21,708 bases of DNA from JBPOHE01 sp052035915 (GCA_052035915.1 JBPOHE010000119.1:1-21708), one strand, 5' to 3'. Shown: positions 1 to 9,057, counted from the stretch's first letter. The notes: a model not told the origin generated them from the letters alone. Numbers and translations are program-made.

Positions 1-3000
1 ATGACGTGCTCGGGCTTGCCGGTAAATCGCTTGCGCAGCTCGGGGTCCTGGGTCGCGACCCCGACCGGACAGGTATTCAGATGACACTTGCGCATCATGA
101 TGCAGCCCGAGACGATGAGCGGAGCCGTCGCGAAACCAAACTCGTCCGCACCCAAGAGTGCGGCGATGACTACGTCACGTCCGGTTCGCATACCGCCATC
201 GGCCTGCACCGAGATACGCCCCCGCAGCCGGTTCATCACCAGGGTCTGATGGGTCTCGGCCAGACCGATCTCCCAGGGAGAACCGGCGTGCTTGATGGAC
301 GCCAGCGGTGAAGCGCCGGTACCCCCATCGTAGCCGGCGATAGTGACATGATCCGCATGGGCCTTGGACACCCCGGCCGCCACCGTGCCCACGCCCACCT
401 CGGATACCAGCTTGACCGAGATTCGTGCCTTGGGATTGACGTTCTTGAGATCGTGGATGAGTTGGGCCAGATCCTCGATGGAATAAATGTCGTGGTGCGG
501 AGGCGGCGAGATCAATCCCACCCCGGGCGTGGAGTGCCGGACCCGGGCGATTTGACGGCTCACCTTGTGTCCAGGCAGTTGCCCCCCCTCTCCTGGCTTG
601 GCGCCCTGACAGATCTTGATCTGGATGTCATCGGAATTGACCAGATATTCGGTCGTCACCCCGAAGCGCCCGGAGGCGACCTGTTTGATCGCTGAGCGGG
701 AGGGATTGGGCGATCCATCCGCCAAGGGCTGGAATCGCTCGGGTTCCTCTCCGCCCTCGCCGGTATTGGATTTGCCGCCGATGGCGTTCATCGCCTTGGC
801 GAGCGTCGAATGCGCCTCATAGGAGATGGAGCCGAATGACATGGCCCCGGTGGCAAAACGTTTGACGATCTCGGCGGCAGGCTCGACCTCATCCAGGGAC
901 AGCGGCGTCTCGGCCCATACCAATTCAAACAGCCCACGCAGGGTAAGTAGCTGCTCATTCTGCTCATTGACCGCCCGGCTGTATTCCTCATAGGTCGCCC
1001 AATCGTTCGTGCGGCTGGCATGTTGAAGCTTGGCGATGGTATCCGGTTTCCAGACATGATTCTCGCCGCGCAACCTGAAGGCGTAGTCTCCGCCTACATC
1101 CAAGGCGTTTTTATAGATGGGATTGTCGCCGAAGGCGTCCCGATGCCAGCGAAAGGCCTCTCGCGCCACCTCTCTCAGCCCTATCCCGCCGATAGGGGAG
1201 TTGGTGCCGGTGAAGTAGCGCTCGACGAAATCCGCGGAGAGCCCGATGGCATCGAAAATCTGCGCGCCGCAATAGGACTGGTAGGTCGAGATGCCCATTT
1301 TGGACATCACCTTGAGAATCCCTTTGCCCAGGGCCTTGATATAGCGCTTCTGCGCCTCCTTGAAGTCGAGTTTCTCAGGCAGTCTCGGCAACATATCCTG
1401 AATGGTTTCGAAGGCGAGATAGGGATTGATCGCCTCGGCGCCATAGCCGGCCAATACGCAAAAGTGATGAATCTCGATGGCGGCCCCGGTTTCCACCACC
1501 AAGCCGGAATTATTGCGCAACCCTTGGCGGATCAGATGGTGATGCACCGCCGAGGTCGCCAGCAAGGCCGGGATGGCGATATGGTCCTTATCCACCAGAC
1601 GGTCGGACAGGATCAAGATATTGTAACCATCCAAAACCGCCTTCTCGGCCACTTGGCAGATGTTCTCAAGGGCATTTCCCATCCCTTCGGCGCCACGATC
1701 CACCGGGAAGGTGATATGGATGTTATAGGTCCGAAACGCCCCATCGGTTGTTTCCTCGATATGGCGGATGCGTTCGAGATCGGCGTTGGTCAGTATCGGC
1801 TGGCCGACCTCCAGGCGCCTATGCTTGTCGGCTTCGCCCAGATCGAGCAGATTCGGACGCGGACCAATGAGCGAGACCAGGGACATCACCAACTCTTCCC
1901 GGATCGGATCGATGGCCGGATTGGTGACCTGGGCAAAATTCTGCTTGAAATAGGTCGAGAGATGCTTGGCCCGACTCGACAACACGGACGGGGGATTGTC
2001 CGCACCCATGGATCCCACCGGCTCCTGCCCGGTGACCACCATGGGAGTGAGGAGGAACTTGATGTCCTCCTGCGTATAACCACAGGCCTGTTGACGGTCC
2101 AACAAGGTCTCCGGATCCGGTGGCATGGGCGTCACCGCCATGGGGAGCTGATCGAGACGGATCTGGGTCTTGTCGAGCCAGGACTGATAGGGCTTACGCC
2201 GGGCCAGCTCGGCCTTCAATTCATCGTCACCGATGATGCGCTTCTGCTCCAGATCGATAAGAAACATCTTGCCTGGCTGCAAGCGCCATTTCTTGATGAT
2301 CTTCTCTTCCGGGATATCCAGGACCCCCATTTCCGAGGCCATGACCACCAGGCCGTCATCGGTGATCAGGTAACGGGCCGGTCGCAGCCCATTGCGGTCC
2401 AGAGTGGCGCCGATTTGCCGACCATCGGTGAAAGCCACGGCGGCCGGTCCATCCCATGGTTCCATGAGGGCGGCGTGATATTCATAAAAGGCGCGGCGGT
2501 CCTTATCCATCAAGGGATTTCCGGCCCAGGCCTCGGGAATCAACATCATGACGGCATGGGAAAGCGAATAGCCGCCCATGATCAGAACCTCAAGGGCGTT
2601 GTCGAAACAGGCCGAATCCGACTGCCCCTCGGGGACCAGGGGCCAGATATGCTGGAGATCCTCGCCCAGGATATCCGAACGCATGGAATGCTTGCGCGAC
2701 GCCATCCAGTTGAGATTGCCTCGCAAGGTATTGATCTCGCCGTTATGGGCGATCATGCGGAAGGGATGGGCGAGATCCCAGGTCGGAAAGGTATTGGTCG
2801 AGAACCTTTGATGAACCAGAGCCAAGGCCGAGGTGACCCGCTCATCCTGCAGATCGAGATAAAACTTCCCCACCTGATGGGCAAGCAGCATCCCTTTATA
2901 GGTTATGGTGCGGGAAGAGAGGGAGGCGATATAAAAGGACTTCCTATCGAATCCCTCGGCACCGGCGGCGTTCTCGATATATTTCCGCAGGATGAAAAGG

Positions 3001-3497
3001 CGGCGTTCGAATACATCCTGATCGGCGCAATTCTCGCCGCACCCGATAAAAACCTGGCGTATAAAGGGCTCGGTCGGCAACACGCTTTCGCCTAGATCGC
3101 CATTGTCGACCGGGACGTCACGCCAGCCCAGCACATGCTGCCCGGCGCGGGTTACCTGGGCCTCGACCAGAAGCTGGAGCCGCTCCCTCGCTTGGGGTTC
3201 CCGAGGTAGAAACAGCATGCCAACCCCATAGCCACCGGCCCCAGGGAATGGGTGACTGCAAACCGCGCGGAAAAATCCATCGGGAATCTGCAACAGAATG
3301 CCAGCGCCATCCCCGGCTTTTGGATCCGCGCCCACGGCCCCACGGTGCGTCAAACGTTCAAGGATGCTTAATCCCTTGGTGACGATCTCATGGGATTTGC
3401 GACCTTCGATATCCGCCACGAAGCCGACACCGCAGGAGTCATGCTCATTCGCAGGGTCATATAACCCCTGCTTCGGGGGCAAAGCCGAATGGCTCAT
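1..3497 (-). CDS. gltB: Glutamate synthase [NADPH] large subunit, 3' end outside window
   Basis: Large subunit of glutamate synthase (GOGAT), which turns glutamine plus 2-oxoglutarate into two glutamates in the cytoplasm. 1165 codons are present of a family length of about 1500; the rest lies beyond the left edge, where gltD would be expected. The ATG at 3497 follows GAGGT by about 6 nt. Residues 1-21 look like the usual cleaved propeptide, and Cys22 in DSCGVGF is the N-terminal nucleophile of the glutamine amidotransferase domain (about 22-430). The central and FMN/synthase domains follow. Near the edge are PGHKV, SPPPHHDIYSIEDL, GYDGGTGASP and CIMMRKCHLNTC, whose Cys1132, Cys1138 and Cys1143 are the family's [3Fe-4S] ligands. 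The frame was spot-checked as open at three places. The identification is secure. Confidence 0.97.
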   Translation of the reverse strand, partial: MSHSALPPKQGLYDPANEHDSCGVGFVADIEGRKSHEIVTKGLSILERLTHRGAVGADPKAGDGAGILLQIPDGFFRAVCSHPFPGAGGYGVGMLFLPREPQARERLQLLVEAQVTRAGQHVLGWRDVPVDNGDLGESVLPTEPFIRQVFIGCGENCADQDVFERRLFILRKYIENAAGAEGFDRKSFYIASLSSRTITYKGMLLAHQVGKFYLDLQDERVTSALALVHQRFSTNTFPTWDLAHPFRMIAHNGEINTLRGNLNWMASRKHSMRSDILGEDLQHIWPLVPEGQSDSACFDNALEVLIMGGYSLSHAVMMLIPEAWAGNPLMDKDRRAFYEYHAALMEPWDGPAAVAFTDGRQIGATLDRNGLRPARYLITDDGLVVMASEMGVLDIPEEKIIKKWRLQPGKMFLIDLEQKRIIGDDELKAELARRKPYQSWLDKTQIRLDQLPMAVTPMPPDPETLLDRQQACGYTQEDIKFLLTPMVVTGQEPVGSMGADNPPSVLSSRAKHLSTYFKQNFAQVTNPAIDPIREELVMSLVSLIGPRPNLLDLGEADKHRRLEVGQPILTNADLERIRHIEETTDGAFRTYNIHITFPVDRGAEGMGNALENICQVAEKAVLDGYNILILSDRLVDKDHIAIPALLATSAVHHHLIRQGLRNNSGLVVETGAAIEIHHFCVLAGYGAEAINPYLAFETIQDMLPRLPEKLDFKEAQKRYIKALGKGILKVMSKMGISTYQSYCGAQIFDAIGLSADFVERYFTGTNSPIGGIGLREVAREAFRWHRDAFGDNPIYKNALDVGGDYAFRLRGENHVWKPDTIAKLQHASRTNDWATYEEYSRAVNEQNEQLLTLRGLFELVWAETPLSLDEVEPAAEIVKRFATGAMSFGSISYEAHSTLAKAMNAIGGKSNTGEGGEEPERFQPLADGSPNPSRSAIKQVASGRFGVTTEYLVNSDDIQIKICQGAKPGEGGQLPGHKVSRQIARVRHSTPGVGLISPPPHHDIYSIEDLAQLIHDLKNVNPKARISVKLVSEVGVGTVAAGVSKAHADHVTIAGYDGGTGASPLASIKHAGSPWEIGLAETHQTLVMNRLRGRISVQADGGMRTGRDVVIAALLGADEFGFATAPLIVSGCIMMRKCHLNTCPVGVATQDPELRKRFTGKPEHV

Positions 3498-3531
3498 CGC
3501 AGACCTCATCTTAAGTCAAAGCCGGAAAACG

Positions 3532-3560
3532 AATACAGTGCAAGCTGCCTGAGGGTTCAA
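3532..3560 (-). promoter_or_regulatory. Candidate sigma70 promoter of gltB
   Basis: On the minus strand TTGAAC (3560-3555) and TGTATT (3537-3532) are separated by exactly 17 bp, matching the -35 and -10 consensus at 5/6 and 4/6. Transcription would start near 3525, giving a leader of about 28 nt before the gltB ATG. Found by eye only. Confidence 0.42.
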
Positions 3561-3948
3561 GTTTACTTCGCAGAGCGAACATGAAGAGACGGTGAAAATC
3601 GCGCGCTAGTCGCGGTTTAGGGACACCTACTCAATATTGGATCGAAAGGATAAACGAGAAGCCTTATCAAGGCTAGCTTCTGCTTCTTCTCCCGCCCCGC
3701 CTGGGAAGGGTGGGAGGGAGGTCCGCTTTCGCGTGATTCCCGCTCTTCAACCCACCGAAGTCGAGTCCAGGAAGAAAACCTAACCGATTGATTATCAAGG
3801 GCCGAGCTGCGCACTTTTGGCTGGCCCGGAGACCCTCTCCCGAAAGACCCGATCCAAGCACGCGGAACCCCGCTGGCCGACCACTAACCATGGCCCGGCA
3901 GGATGCGGAGCGCCAAGCTCGCGGCGGGAGCGCTGTCTCGTCGCCTTC

Positions 3949-4079
3949 AACGCTTCCGGGCACGGGGTCTTCTGGCCGATTTTTTGTTCTCAAATGGGCA
4001 ACAATGCCTCTTTTATTGGTCTATTGTTCTCTATATAAGAACAATAACCGACCAGTTTCGCTCCCTGCCCGGAGCCGTT
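3949..4079. repeat. 130-bp palindromic MITE/BIME-like element, copy A
   Basis: The outer arms AACGCTTCCGGGCA (3949-3962) and TGCCCGGAGCCGTT (4066-4079) are inverted repeats matching at 12 of 14 positions. The core (3980-4047) starts with TTTTTTGTTCTC and contains ACAATG, TATTGTTCTC and AGAACAAT. This is the most degenerate core of the four copies in the window: its first hairpin has lost the GAGAAC half. No target-site duplication was seen. Confidence 0.8.
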
Positions 4080-4088
4080 GAGCGTCCA

Positions 4089-4116
4089 TTTACCTGGAAG
4101 CAAAGTCATTTATACT
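4089..4116 (+). promoter_or_regulatory. Weak candidate promoter of the export operon
   Basis: TTTACC (4089-4094) and TATACT (4111-4116) are spaced 16 bp apart, about 50 bp before the first gene. The -10 box is good and the -35 box is poor. It begins 10 bp right of repeat copy A. Confidence 0.33.
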
Positions 4117-4165
4117 CATCGGCTCAGAAAATATCACAGGCGGATCGGTTCAATTCGGGGCAAAG

Positions 4166-5047
4166 ATGGACATGGGCAGCGGTACAGAACCTGGGATCAG
4201 CGAGTTCAACCCGCCCAGGCAGCCTTTCGACAACACCCGTGACACCAGATATTTCTTCCCCTCCGCCGGCCATACCGAGGCTCTGTCCCGGCTGGTGTTC
4301 CTCGCCGAGGATCGCAACATGGGCATGGGGCTGCTCACCGGCGAGATCGGCTCGGGCAAGACCCTGTTGCGGACCCTGTTACATGCCCGTCTGGCCGGCG
4401 AAGGCTTTGTCCGCGTCAGTCTGGAGAATGCCCTGCTCGGCTTCGACGACCTCCTGCTGGAGATCATCAGCCAGATGCGGAGCGAGCGCCTCCAGGCGCG
4501 GGACCTGCCCGACCGCTATTCCCGCCTCTCCGCCTTCAAGCGCACCCTGACCGAGCAGGTCGCCAACCTGGATCGCCATCTGGTGATCCTCCTGGATGAG
4601 GCGCAACAACTGGATCTCCCCACCCTGGAAGCGGTCAAGGGTCTGACCAATATCGCCTCCGAACGGCAGAACTTTCTCACCATCATCCTCATCGGCCAGC
4701 CGGAGATGCGCGGACGCCTGCGACAACTGCCCCAGGTCGACCAGCGGGTGAGCCTGCGCTATCACCTCAGCGCCCTCTCGGCCCAGGAGATCGGTCGCTA
4801 TATCGAGCACCGTCTCCATGTGGCCGGCTATCAAGGTCGCCTCCCCATCGGCCCCGAGGCGCTCGCCCTGCTCTATCGCGCCAGTCGCGGCATCCCCCGG
4901 GAGATCAACCGCCTCTGCAAGCTCGCCCTGGAGCATGTCAGGCTGCGCGGCGAGGATTCCTTTACTCCGACTTCCATCGGCGCGGTCATCGAGGATCTGC
5001 GACGCCATGGCGGTCTGTTCGAGACCAGCCCGGACGCCTATGACTGA
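4166..5047 (+). CDS. ExeA/GspA-type AAA+ ATPase of a polysaccharide export operon
   Basis: A 293-residue AAA+ ATPase of the ExeA family. Walker A is GEIGSGKT (59-66) and Walker B is VILLDEAQ with Asp144-Glu145; a sensor-like segment IILIGQPEMR follows. The C-terminal part (about 210-280) is the helical lid, with RGIPREINRLC. It has no transmembrane segment and should be cytoplasmic. Relatives occur beside type II secretion genes and, as here, beside Wzz/Wza-type genes in exopolysaccharide and exosortase loci, where they are thought to help assemble or energise the export machinery. The ATG at 4166 has only a weak GGGG-rich site upstream, and a second in-frame ATG lies at 4172. The stop overlaps the next start by 8 bp, so translation is probably coupled. 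The exact role is not shown by the sequence. Confidence 0.88.
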   Translation: MDMGSGTEPGISEFNPPRQPFDNTRDTRYFFPSAGHTEALSRLVFLAEDRNMGMGLLTGEIGSGKTLLRTLLHARLAGEGFVRVSLENALLGFDDLLLEIISQMRSERLQARDLPDRYSRLSAFKRTLTEQVANLDRHLVILLDEAQQLDLPTLEAVKGLTNIASERQNFLTIILIGQPEMRGRLRQLPQVDQRVSLRYHLSALSAQEIGRYIEHRLHVAGYQGRLPIGPEALALLYRASRGIPREINRLCKLALEHVRLRGEDSFTPTSIGAVIEDLRRHGGLFETSPDAYD

Positions 5048-7388
5048 GGAGTTCAGCCTGCGCGGTCGCCGGGACGGCGACGTCGCCCAGGCCGGTCACA
5101 GCCCGGCGACGAGCGCGCTCGGGGAAGCGGCCTGGAGCCTGGGTGGCATGGAAACCGAAGCGCCGCCGCCGGTTCGGGAAGAGAAAAAGGCGTCCTCGCC
5201 GTCCCAGCCACCTTTTCCCATGTTTCCCGGGCTGGAAGACGAGAAGGCCGCCGCCAAGGCCGGTCCCGGCCTCGACATCATGCGTTTCGTGCGCGGTCTC
5301 TGGGCCCGGAAATATCTTATTCTCGCCATCGCCCTCGGCATCAGCCTGCTCTTCGGCGGCCTCGCCTTCACCCTGGTGAAGCGCCAATGGGAGGCCGGAG
5401 TGGCCCTGATCATGCACACCCATCAAGACCAGTTTTCGATCAGCGCCGGACAACCCTTCAAACCCCAGCAATACAATCTCAAAACCCTGCTCGACACCCT
5501 CAAGCTACCCAGCTCCCTGGAGCAGATCATGCAACGCGCCCAGATCTCCACCCAGCCCGGCACCCTGGCCGCCGCCATCGACGTCACCCTGGGCAAGGAT
5601 TCGAACATCTTCCATATCGAGGTGGCCTGGAACGACCCCCGGATCGCCGCCACCCTCGCCAATCTGGCGGCTGAGGTCTTCGTCGACCGCAGTCGCGGTA
5701 TCCGCCGCAAGGACGCCGAGGACACATTCAATTACTACGACGCCCAGCTCCGCGAGGCCCGGGAACGCAAGCGCCTCATCAGCGCCGAGTTGTTGGAGTT
5801 CCAACGTCTCACCAAGGTGGTCGACTTCGACACCGAGACCAAGGTGCGGCTCGCCGATCTGTCGCGGCTGGAAAGCGAGTATCGGACCAGGGTGGCGGAG
5901 ACCGAGGCCATGCACCTGGCCAGGGAGCAACTCAGCGGCAAGATCGGCCAGCAGCCGGAGATGATCGTCACCTCCACCGTCTATCGCAGCCCGCTCAAGC
6001 AGCGCCTGGCGGAGTATCAGTGGCAGATGCAGGAGGCGCGCAGCCGCTACACCGATGAGAATCCCAAGGTGATCAAACTGGCGAATCGCATCTCGGTGTT
6101 GCAGCAGATGATCGCCGAGAGCAACGACGAGGCGGTGCCGGAAAACACCTATTCGCCCAACACCCTGAAGACCGACTTGCAGTTGCGCCTGCAAGAGATG
6201 GAAGACAAGATCCGCGTCTCGGAGGCCCAGGTCGATGCCCTCGATACCACCCTGCGGGGCATGAAGGACAAGCTCGAGTTTCTTTCCGGCAAGGAAAAGG
6301 AGTTCAAGCTCATCAGCGCCCGACTCACCGCCGCCGAGACCCTGGAGGCCGGACTCGCCACCCGCACCGAAGAGGCCAGGCTGGCGATGCAGCGCAACGA
6401 GGCGGCCTTCGAGATCATCGAACGGGCCACCCCCCCGAGCGAGCCCATGCGTTCGCCGAAGAAACTCATCGTCATCGCCGGGGTGGTGCTCGGCCTCGGC
6501 GCCGGGGTCTTCATCGCCTTGTTGCTGGAGTTTTTCGATCCCTATCTGCGTACCCGGCGTGATCTCATGGACCTCGCCGGGGTGGAGCTGGCCATCGAGA
6601 TCGAGCGCCTGCCTCCCGAAGCGTCCAAGATCATCGACCCCAAGGCGCCGATGGCCCCCCTGGCCACCCTGTTCCGTCGCCTCGTCAACGATCTGGATAC
6701 CAAGCTGGAGGCCGAGGACTGGCGCACCCTCGCCGTCATCAGCCTGGAACCCGAAGCCGGGCGCACACTTACCGCCGTCAACCTGGCCCAGTCCCTGGCC
6801 ATCAAGGAACGGCGGGTGATGCTGATCGACGCCGATCCGCGCGGTCAGGCGGGGGAGCGACCGGCTCGACTTCTGGGCCTGAACCCCGACCGCCCCGGCC
6901 TGCTGGAGGTGGTGCGGGACGGCTTGCAGACGCCGGCGGCCATCCACCCCACCGCCAATCCCTGGTTGCGGCTGCTTCCCGCCGGCAGCGCCCAGCCGGA
7001 GGGAGAGGAGGACCTGGCCGCCCTCGGTGGTCGGCGGTTCGCGACCCTGGTCACCGCCCTGAATCAGTCCGCTGGTCATCTCATCTACGACCTGCCGCCG
7101 CTGTCCAGCCAGGAAACCGTGCTGGAAGCCGCCGCCCTCGTCGGCAACGCCCTGCTCGTCGCCCGGAGCGGACGGAGCCGACGCGCCGAACTCAAGGAGA
7201 CCCTGGAGCGGCTCCGCGCCCGGGGTGTCGAGATCCGCGCCCTGGCGATCGCGGACGTCCCTCCCGACTTCCTCAGCGGCCAACCCCAATTCGTCGCCAA
7301 GAAAGGCCGCCGATCGCTGTTCAGGCGCCGAGCCAAGACCTCCGCCATCCCTGCCTCCACCCCGGAAGCCAAGCCCCATGCCCTCTAG
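5040..7388 (+). CDS. Wzz/GumC-type polysaccharide co-polymerase with degenerate BY-kinase domain
   Basis: A 782-residue inner-membrane protein. Residues 1-85 are a proline- and charge-rich cytoplasmic stretch. TM1 is about 92-114, followed by a long periplasmic Wzz/GNVR region with coiled-coil helices (about 230-450), then TM2 at about 476-498. The C-terminal domain is related to bacterial tyrosine autokinases: Walker A' VMLIDADPR (593-601) and the Walker B-like LIYDLPP (Asp684) are present, but Walker A reads SLEPEAGRT (568-576), with Arg575 where the lysine belongs. The C-terminus is basic and has no tyrosine cluster. It therefore probably sets chain length or links to the exporter without normal kinase activity. 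The ATG at 5040 overlaps the ATPase stop; the open frame extends to 4818, but that part only overlaps the ATPase gene. Confidence 0.88.
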   Translation: MTEEFSLRGRRDGDVAQAGHSPATSALGEAAWSLGGMETEAPPPVREEKKASSPSQPPFPMFPGLEDEKAAAKAGPGLDIMRFVRGLWARKYLILAIALGISLLFGGLAFTLVKRQWEAGVALIMHTHQDQFSISAGQPFKPQQYNLKTLLDTLKLPSSLEQIMQRAQISTQPGTLAAAIDVTLGKDSNIFHIEVAWNDPRIAATLANLAAEVFVDRSRGIRRKDAEDTFNYYDAQLREARERKRLISAELLEFQRLTKVVDFDTETKVRLADLSRLESEYRTRVAETEAMHLAREQLSGKIGQQPEMIVTSTVYRSPLKQRLAEYQWQMQEARSRYTDENPKVIKLANRISVLQQMIAESNDEAVPENTYSPNTLKTDLQLRLQEMEDKIRVSEAQVDALDTTLRGMKDKLEFLSGKEKEFKLISARLTAAETLEAGLATRTEEARLAMQRNEAAFEIIERATPPSEPMRSPKKLIVIAGVVLGLGAGVFIALLLEFFDPYLRTRRDLMDLAGVELAIEIERLPPEASKIIDPKAPMAPLATLFRRLVNDLDTKLEAEDWRTLAVISLEPEAGRTLTAVNLAQSLAIKERRVMLIDADPRGQAGERPARLLGLNPDRPGLLEVVRDGLQTPAAIHPTANPWLRLLPAGSAQPEGEEDLAALGGRRFATLVTALNQSAGHLIYDLPPLSSQETVLEAAALVGNALLVARSGRSRRAELKETLERLRARGVEIRALAIADVPPDFLSGQPQFVAKKGRRSLFRRRAKTSAIPASTPEAKPHAL

Positions 7389-8421
7389 CCACAGCTCCAT
7401 CCTGATCCTCCTTGGTCTTCTGATCGTTGGCTGCGCCACGCCACCACCAGCGCCAACCCCGCCGCCACCCAAGCCGCTGGAACCGCCGCTGGAGATCAGC
7501 CAACGCCAAAGCACGGAAGAACAGTTGGCGGAACTCGGGCGACGGCTGGCGGAGACCAAATCCCTGCCGCGACTGGGTCGCTCCGATGTGCTCAAGATCT
7601 CGGTCTACGACGAACCGGATCTGAGTCTCGACACCATCCCGGTGCGCCCGGACGGCAGGATCTCCTTTCCCCTGGTGGGCGACGTCCAGGCCGAGGGGCG
7701 CACGGTGGACGAATTGACCCAGGATCTCACCGAACGACTACGCAAATATCTTCTGGCGCCCAAGGTTTCGGTGATCGTGTTGCAGTTCAACAGCCTGCAC
7801 TACACCATCTACGGAGAGGTAGTTCATCCGGGGGTCTATCCCCTGCAGACCAGGGTCACCATCGCCGATGCCCTGGCCAAGGCGGGAGGGCTGAACAAAG
7901 GCCAGTTTCGCGCCAGTTCGGTGGAACTCGCCGATCTCACCCATGCCTTCATCTCCCGCCAGGGTCGGTGGCTCCCGGTGGACTTCGTGCGCCTGGTGCG
8001 CCAGGGGGATATGCGCTTCAACATCGAACTCCAGCCCGGGGACTACATCAGCATCCCCTCGGGGCTGTCGAAGGAGGTCTACATCATCGGCGAGGTCAAC
8101 GCGCCGGCCCTGTTCGCCTTCCGCGAGGAGATGCCGATGTCCCGTACCCTGGCCCTGGCCGAAGGCTTCACCAAGGATGCCGACATCTCCCGCATCCACA
8201 TCGTCCGCGGCGCCTTGAACAACCCGACCCTGATCGTCAGCGACTTCAACAAGGTGATCGCCGGTCAGGCCCAGGACATCCAACTGGAGCCCGGCGACAT
8301 CGTCTACGTCCCCCCCACCAGCCTCGCGACTTGGGCGCGGATGTTGAATCAGATCGTTCCCACCATTCAGGCGATCCAGACCGGCATCATCCTGCGGGAG
8401 AGCGTGCGTACACCGAAATAG
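7378..8421 (+). CDS. Wza/GumB-type outer-membrane polysaccharide export lipoprotein
   Basis: A 347-residue OPX protein that forms the outer-membrane exit channel for polysaccharide. A lipoprotein signal ends in LIVGC with Cys19 as the lipidated residue, followed by a proline-rich linker (21-38). The Poly_export domain spans about 66-136 (LGRSDVLKISVYDEPDLS). Two SLBB domains begin at about 142 (YTIYGEVVHPGVYPL) and 234 (VYIIGEVNAPALF). The C-terminal segment (about 316-343) is a hydrophobic or amphipathic helix like the one that forms the Wza pore. The start at 7378 lies inside the end of the upstream gene (11 bp overlap); the open frame reaches back to 7225, but only this ATG places the signal peptide at the N-terminus. 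It is the last gene of the operon, and a 14-bp palindrome follows its stop directly. Confidence 0.92.
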   Translation: MPSSHSSILILLGLLIVGCATPPPAPTPPPPKPLEPPLEISQRQSTEEQLAELGRRLAETKSLPRLGRSDVLKISVYDEPDLSLDTIPVRPDGRISFPLVGDVQAEGRTVDELTQDLTERLRKYLLAPKVSVIVLQFNSLHYTIYGEVVHPGVYPLQTRVTIADALAKAGGLNKGQFRASSVELADLTHAFISRQGRWLPVDFVRLVRQGDMRFNIELQPGDYISIPSGLSKEVYIIGEVNAPALFAFREEMPMSRTLALAEGFTKDADISRIHIVRGALNNPTLIVSDFNKVIAGQAQDIQLEPGDIVYVPPTSLATWARMLNQIVPTIQAIQTGIILRESVRTPK

Positions 8422-8435
8422 ACGGATCGATCCGT
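8422..8435. repeat. 14-bp perfect palindrome abutting the OPX stop codon
   Basis: ACGGATCGATCCGT is a perfect palindrome that starts at the base after the TAG. It could end the export transcript or bind a dimeric protein. No T-tract follows, so it is not a standard intrinsic terminator. Confidence 0.55.
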
Positions 8436-8515
8436 TAAGTTACGAAGCCCATCAGAGAGATCAAAGATCGAAATTCTATTAACGATATGTTGCCTCCGCG
8501 GAGAGGATTCATCCC

Positions 8516-8935
8516 ATGAAAAGCTATCGCAAGGAACTCTGGTTCCATGTGCCTTCCCGGCGTGCCTTTATCAATATCACACCCCAAGTACGAGACTGTC
8601 TGCGCGAAAGCGGTATCAGGGAAGGTCTGGCCCTCGTCAACGCCATGCATATCACGGCTTCGGTGTTCATCAATGATGACGAGCGGGGACTTCACCAGGA
8701 TTATGAAACCTGGTTGGAAAAAATGGCCCCACACGAGCCGATCCGACAGTATCACCATAACGATACCGGGGAAGACAATGCCGATGCGCATATCAAGCGG
8801 CAGATCATGGGACGTGAAGTGGTGGTGGCCATCACCGAAGGGAAACTCGATTTCGGTCCCTGGGAACAAATATTCTATGGGGAGTTCGATGGCGGGCGCA
8901 GGAAACGGGTGTTGGTGAAGATGATCGGGGAATGA
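8516..8935 (+). CDS. yjbQ: YjbQ family protein (UPF0047)
   Basis: A 139-residue cytoplasmic protein of the YjbQ/UPF0047 family. The signature HHNDTGEDNADAHI (80-93) is followed by KRQIMGREVVVAITEGKL and DFGPWEQIFYGEFDG, all typical of the family, and the length is normal. Members are annotated as a secondary thiamine-phosphate synthase because some show weak ThiE-like activity; the physiological role is unsettled. A GGAGAGG lies about 9 nt before the ATG. It follows the export operon by 94 bp and is probably a separate unit or a loosely linked one. There is no thiamine gene nearby. Confidence 0.9.
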   Translation: MKSYRKELWFHVPSRRAFINITPQVRDCLRESGIREGLALVNAMHITASVFINDDERGLHQDYETWLEKMAPHEPIRQYHHNDTGEDNADAHIKRQIMGREVVVAITEGKLDFGPWEQIFYGEFDGGRRKRVLVKMIGE

Positions 8936-9057
8936 GGCCTGGATCTATCGCCCATGTATCTCATATCAATGGTCGTTATGATTTACCACTTGCAGGCGTA
9001 GGACGGGTGTTCACCCATCGTTAGGCGAATGTGGCCTGGTCGGAAACGGCGGATGTC

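Larger units (their letters stand above)
3498..4165. other. Divergent intergenic region between gltB and the export operon
   Basis: This 668 bp gap separates two divergent transcription units. It holds the gltB promoter at its left end, a 130 bp palindromic repeat (3949-4079) and a weak promoter candidate for the export operon just right of that repeat. A small hairpin, AGCCTT-ATC-AAGGCT, lies near 3663. Short open frames on both strands between 3600 and 4100 have no recognisable product and no convincing ribosome binding site. Confidence 0.6.

Noticed and set aside
1020..3095. A 691-codon open frame on the plus strand
   Set aside because: It is exactly antisense to gltB, whose minus-strand product has all family motifs; long antisense frames are common in GC-rich DNA and this one resembles nothing.
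5505..7595. A 696-codon open frame on the minus strand
   Set aside because: It is antisense to the co-polymerase and OPX genes, is rich in Gly/Gln/Leu in the manner of shadow frames, and has no recognisable domain.
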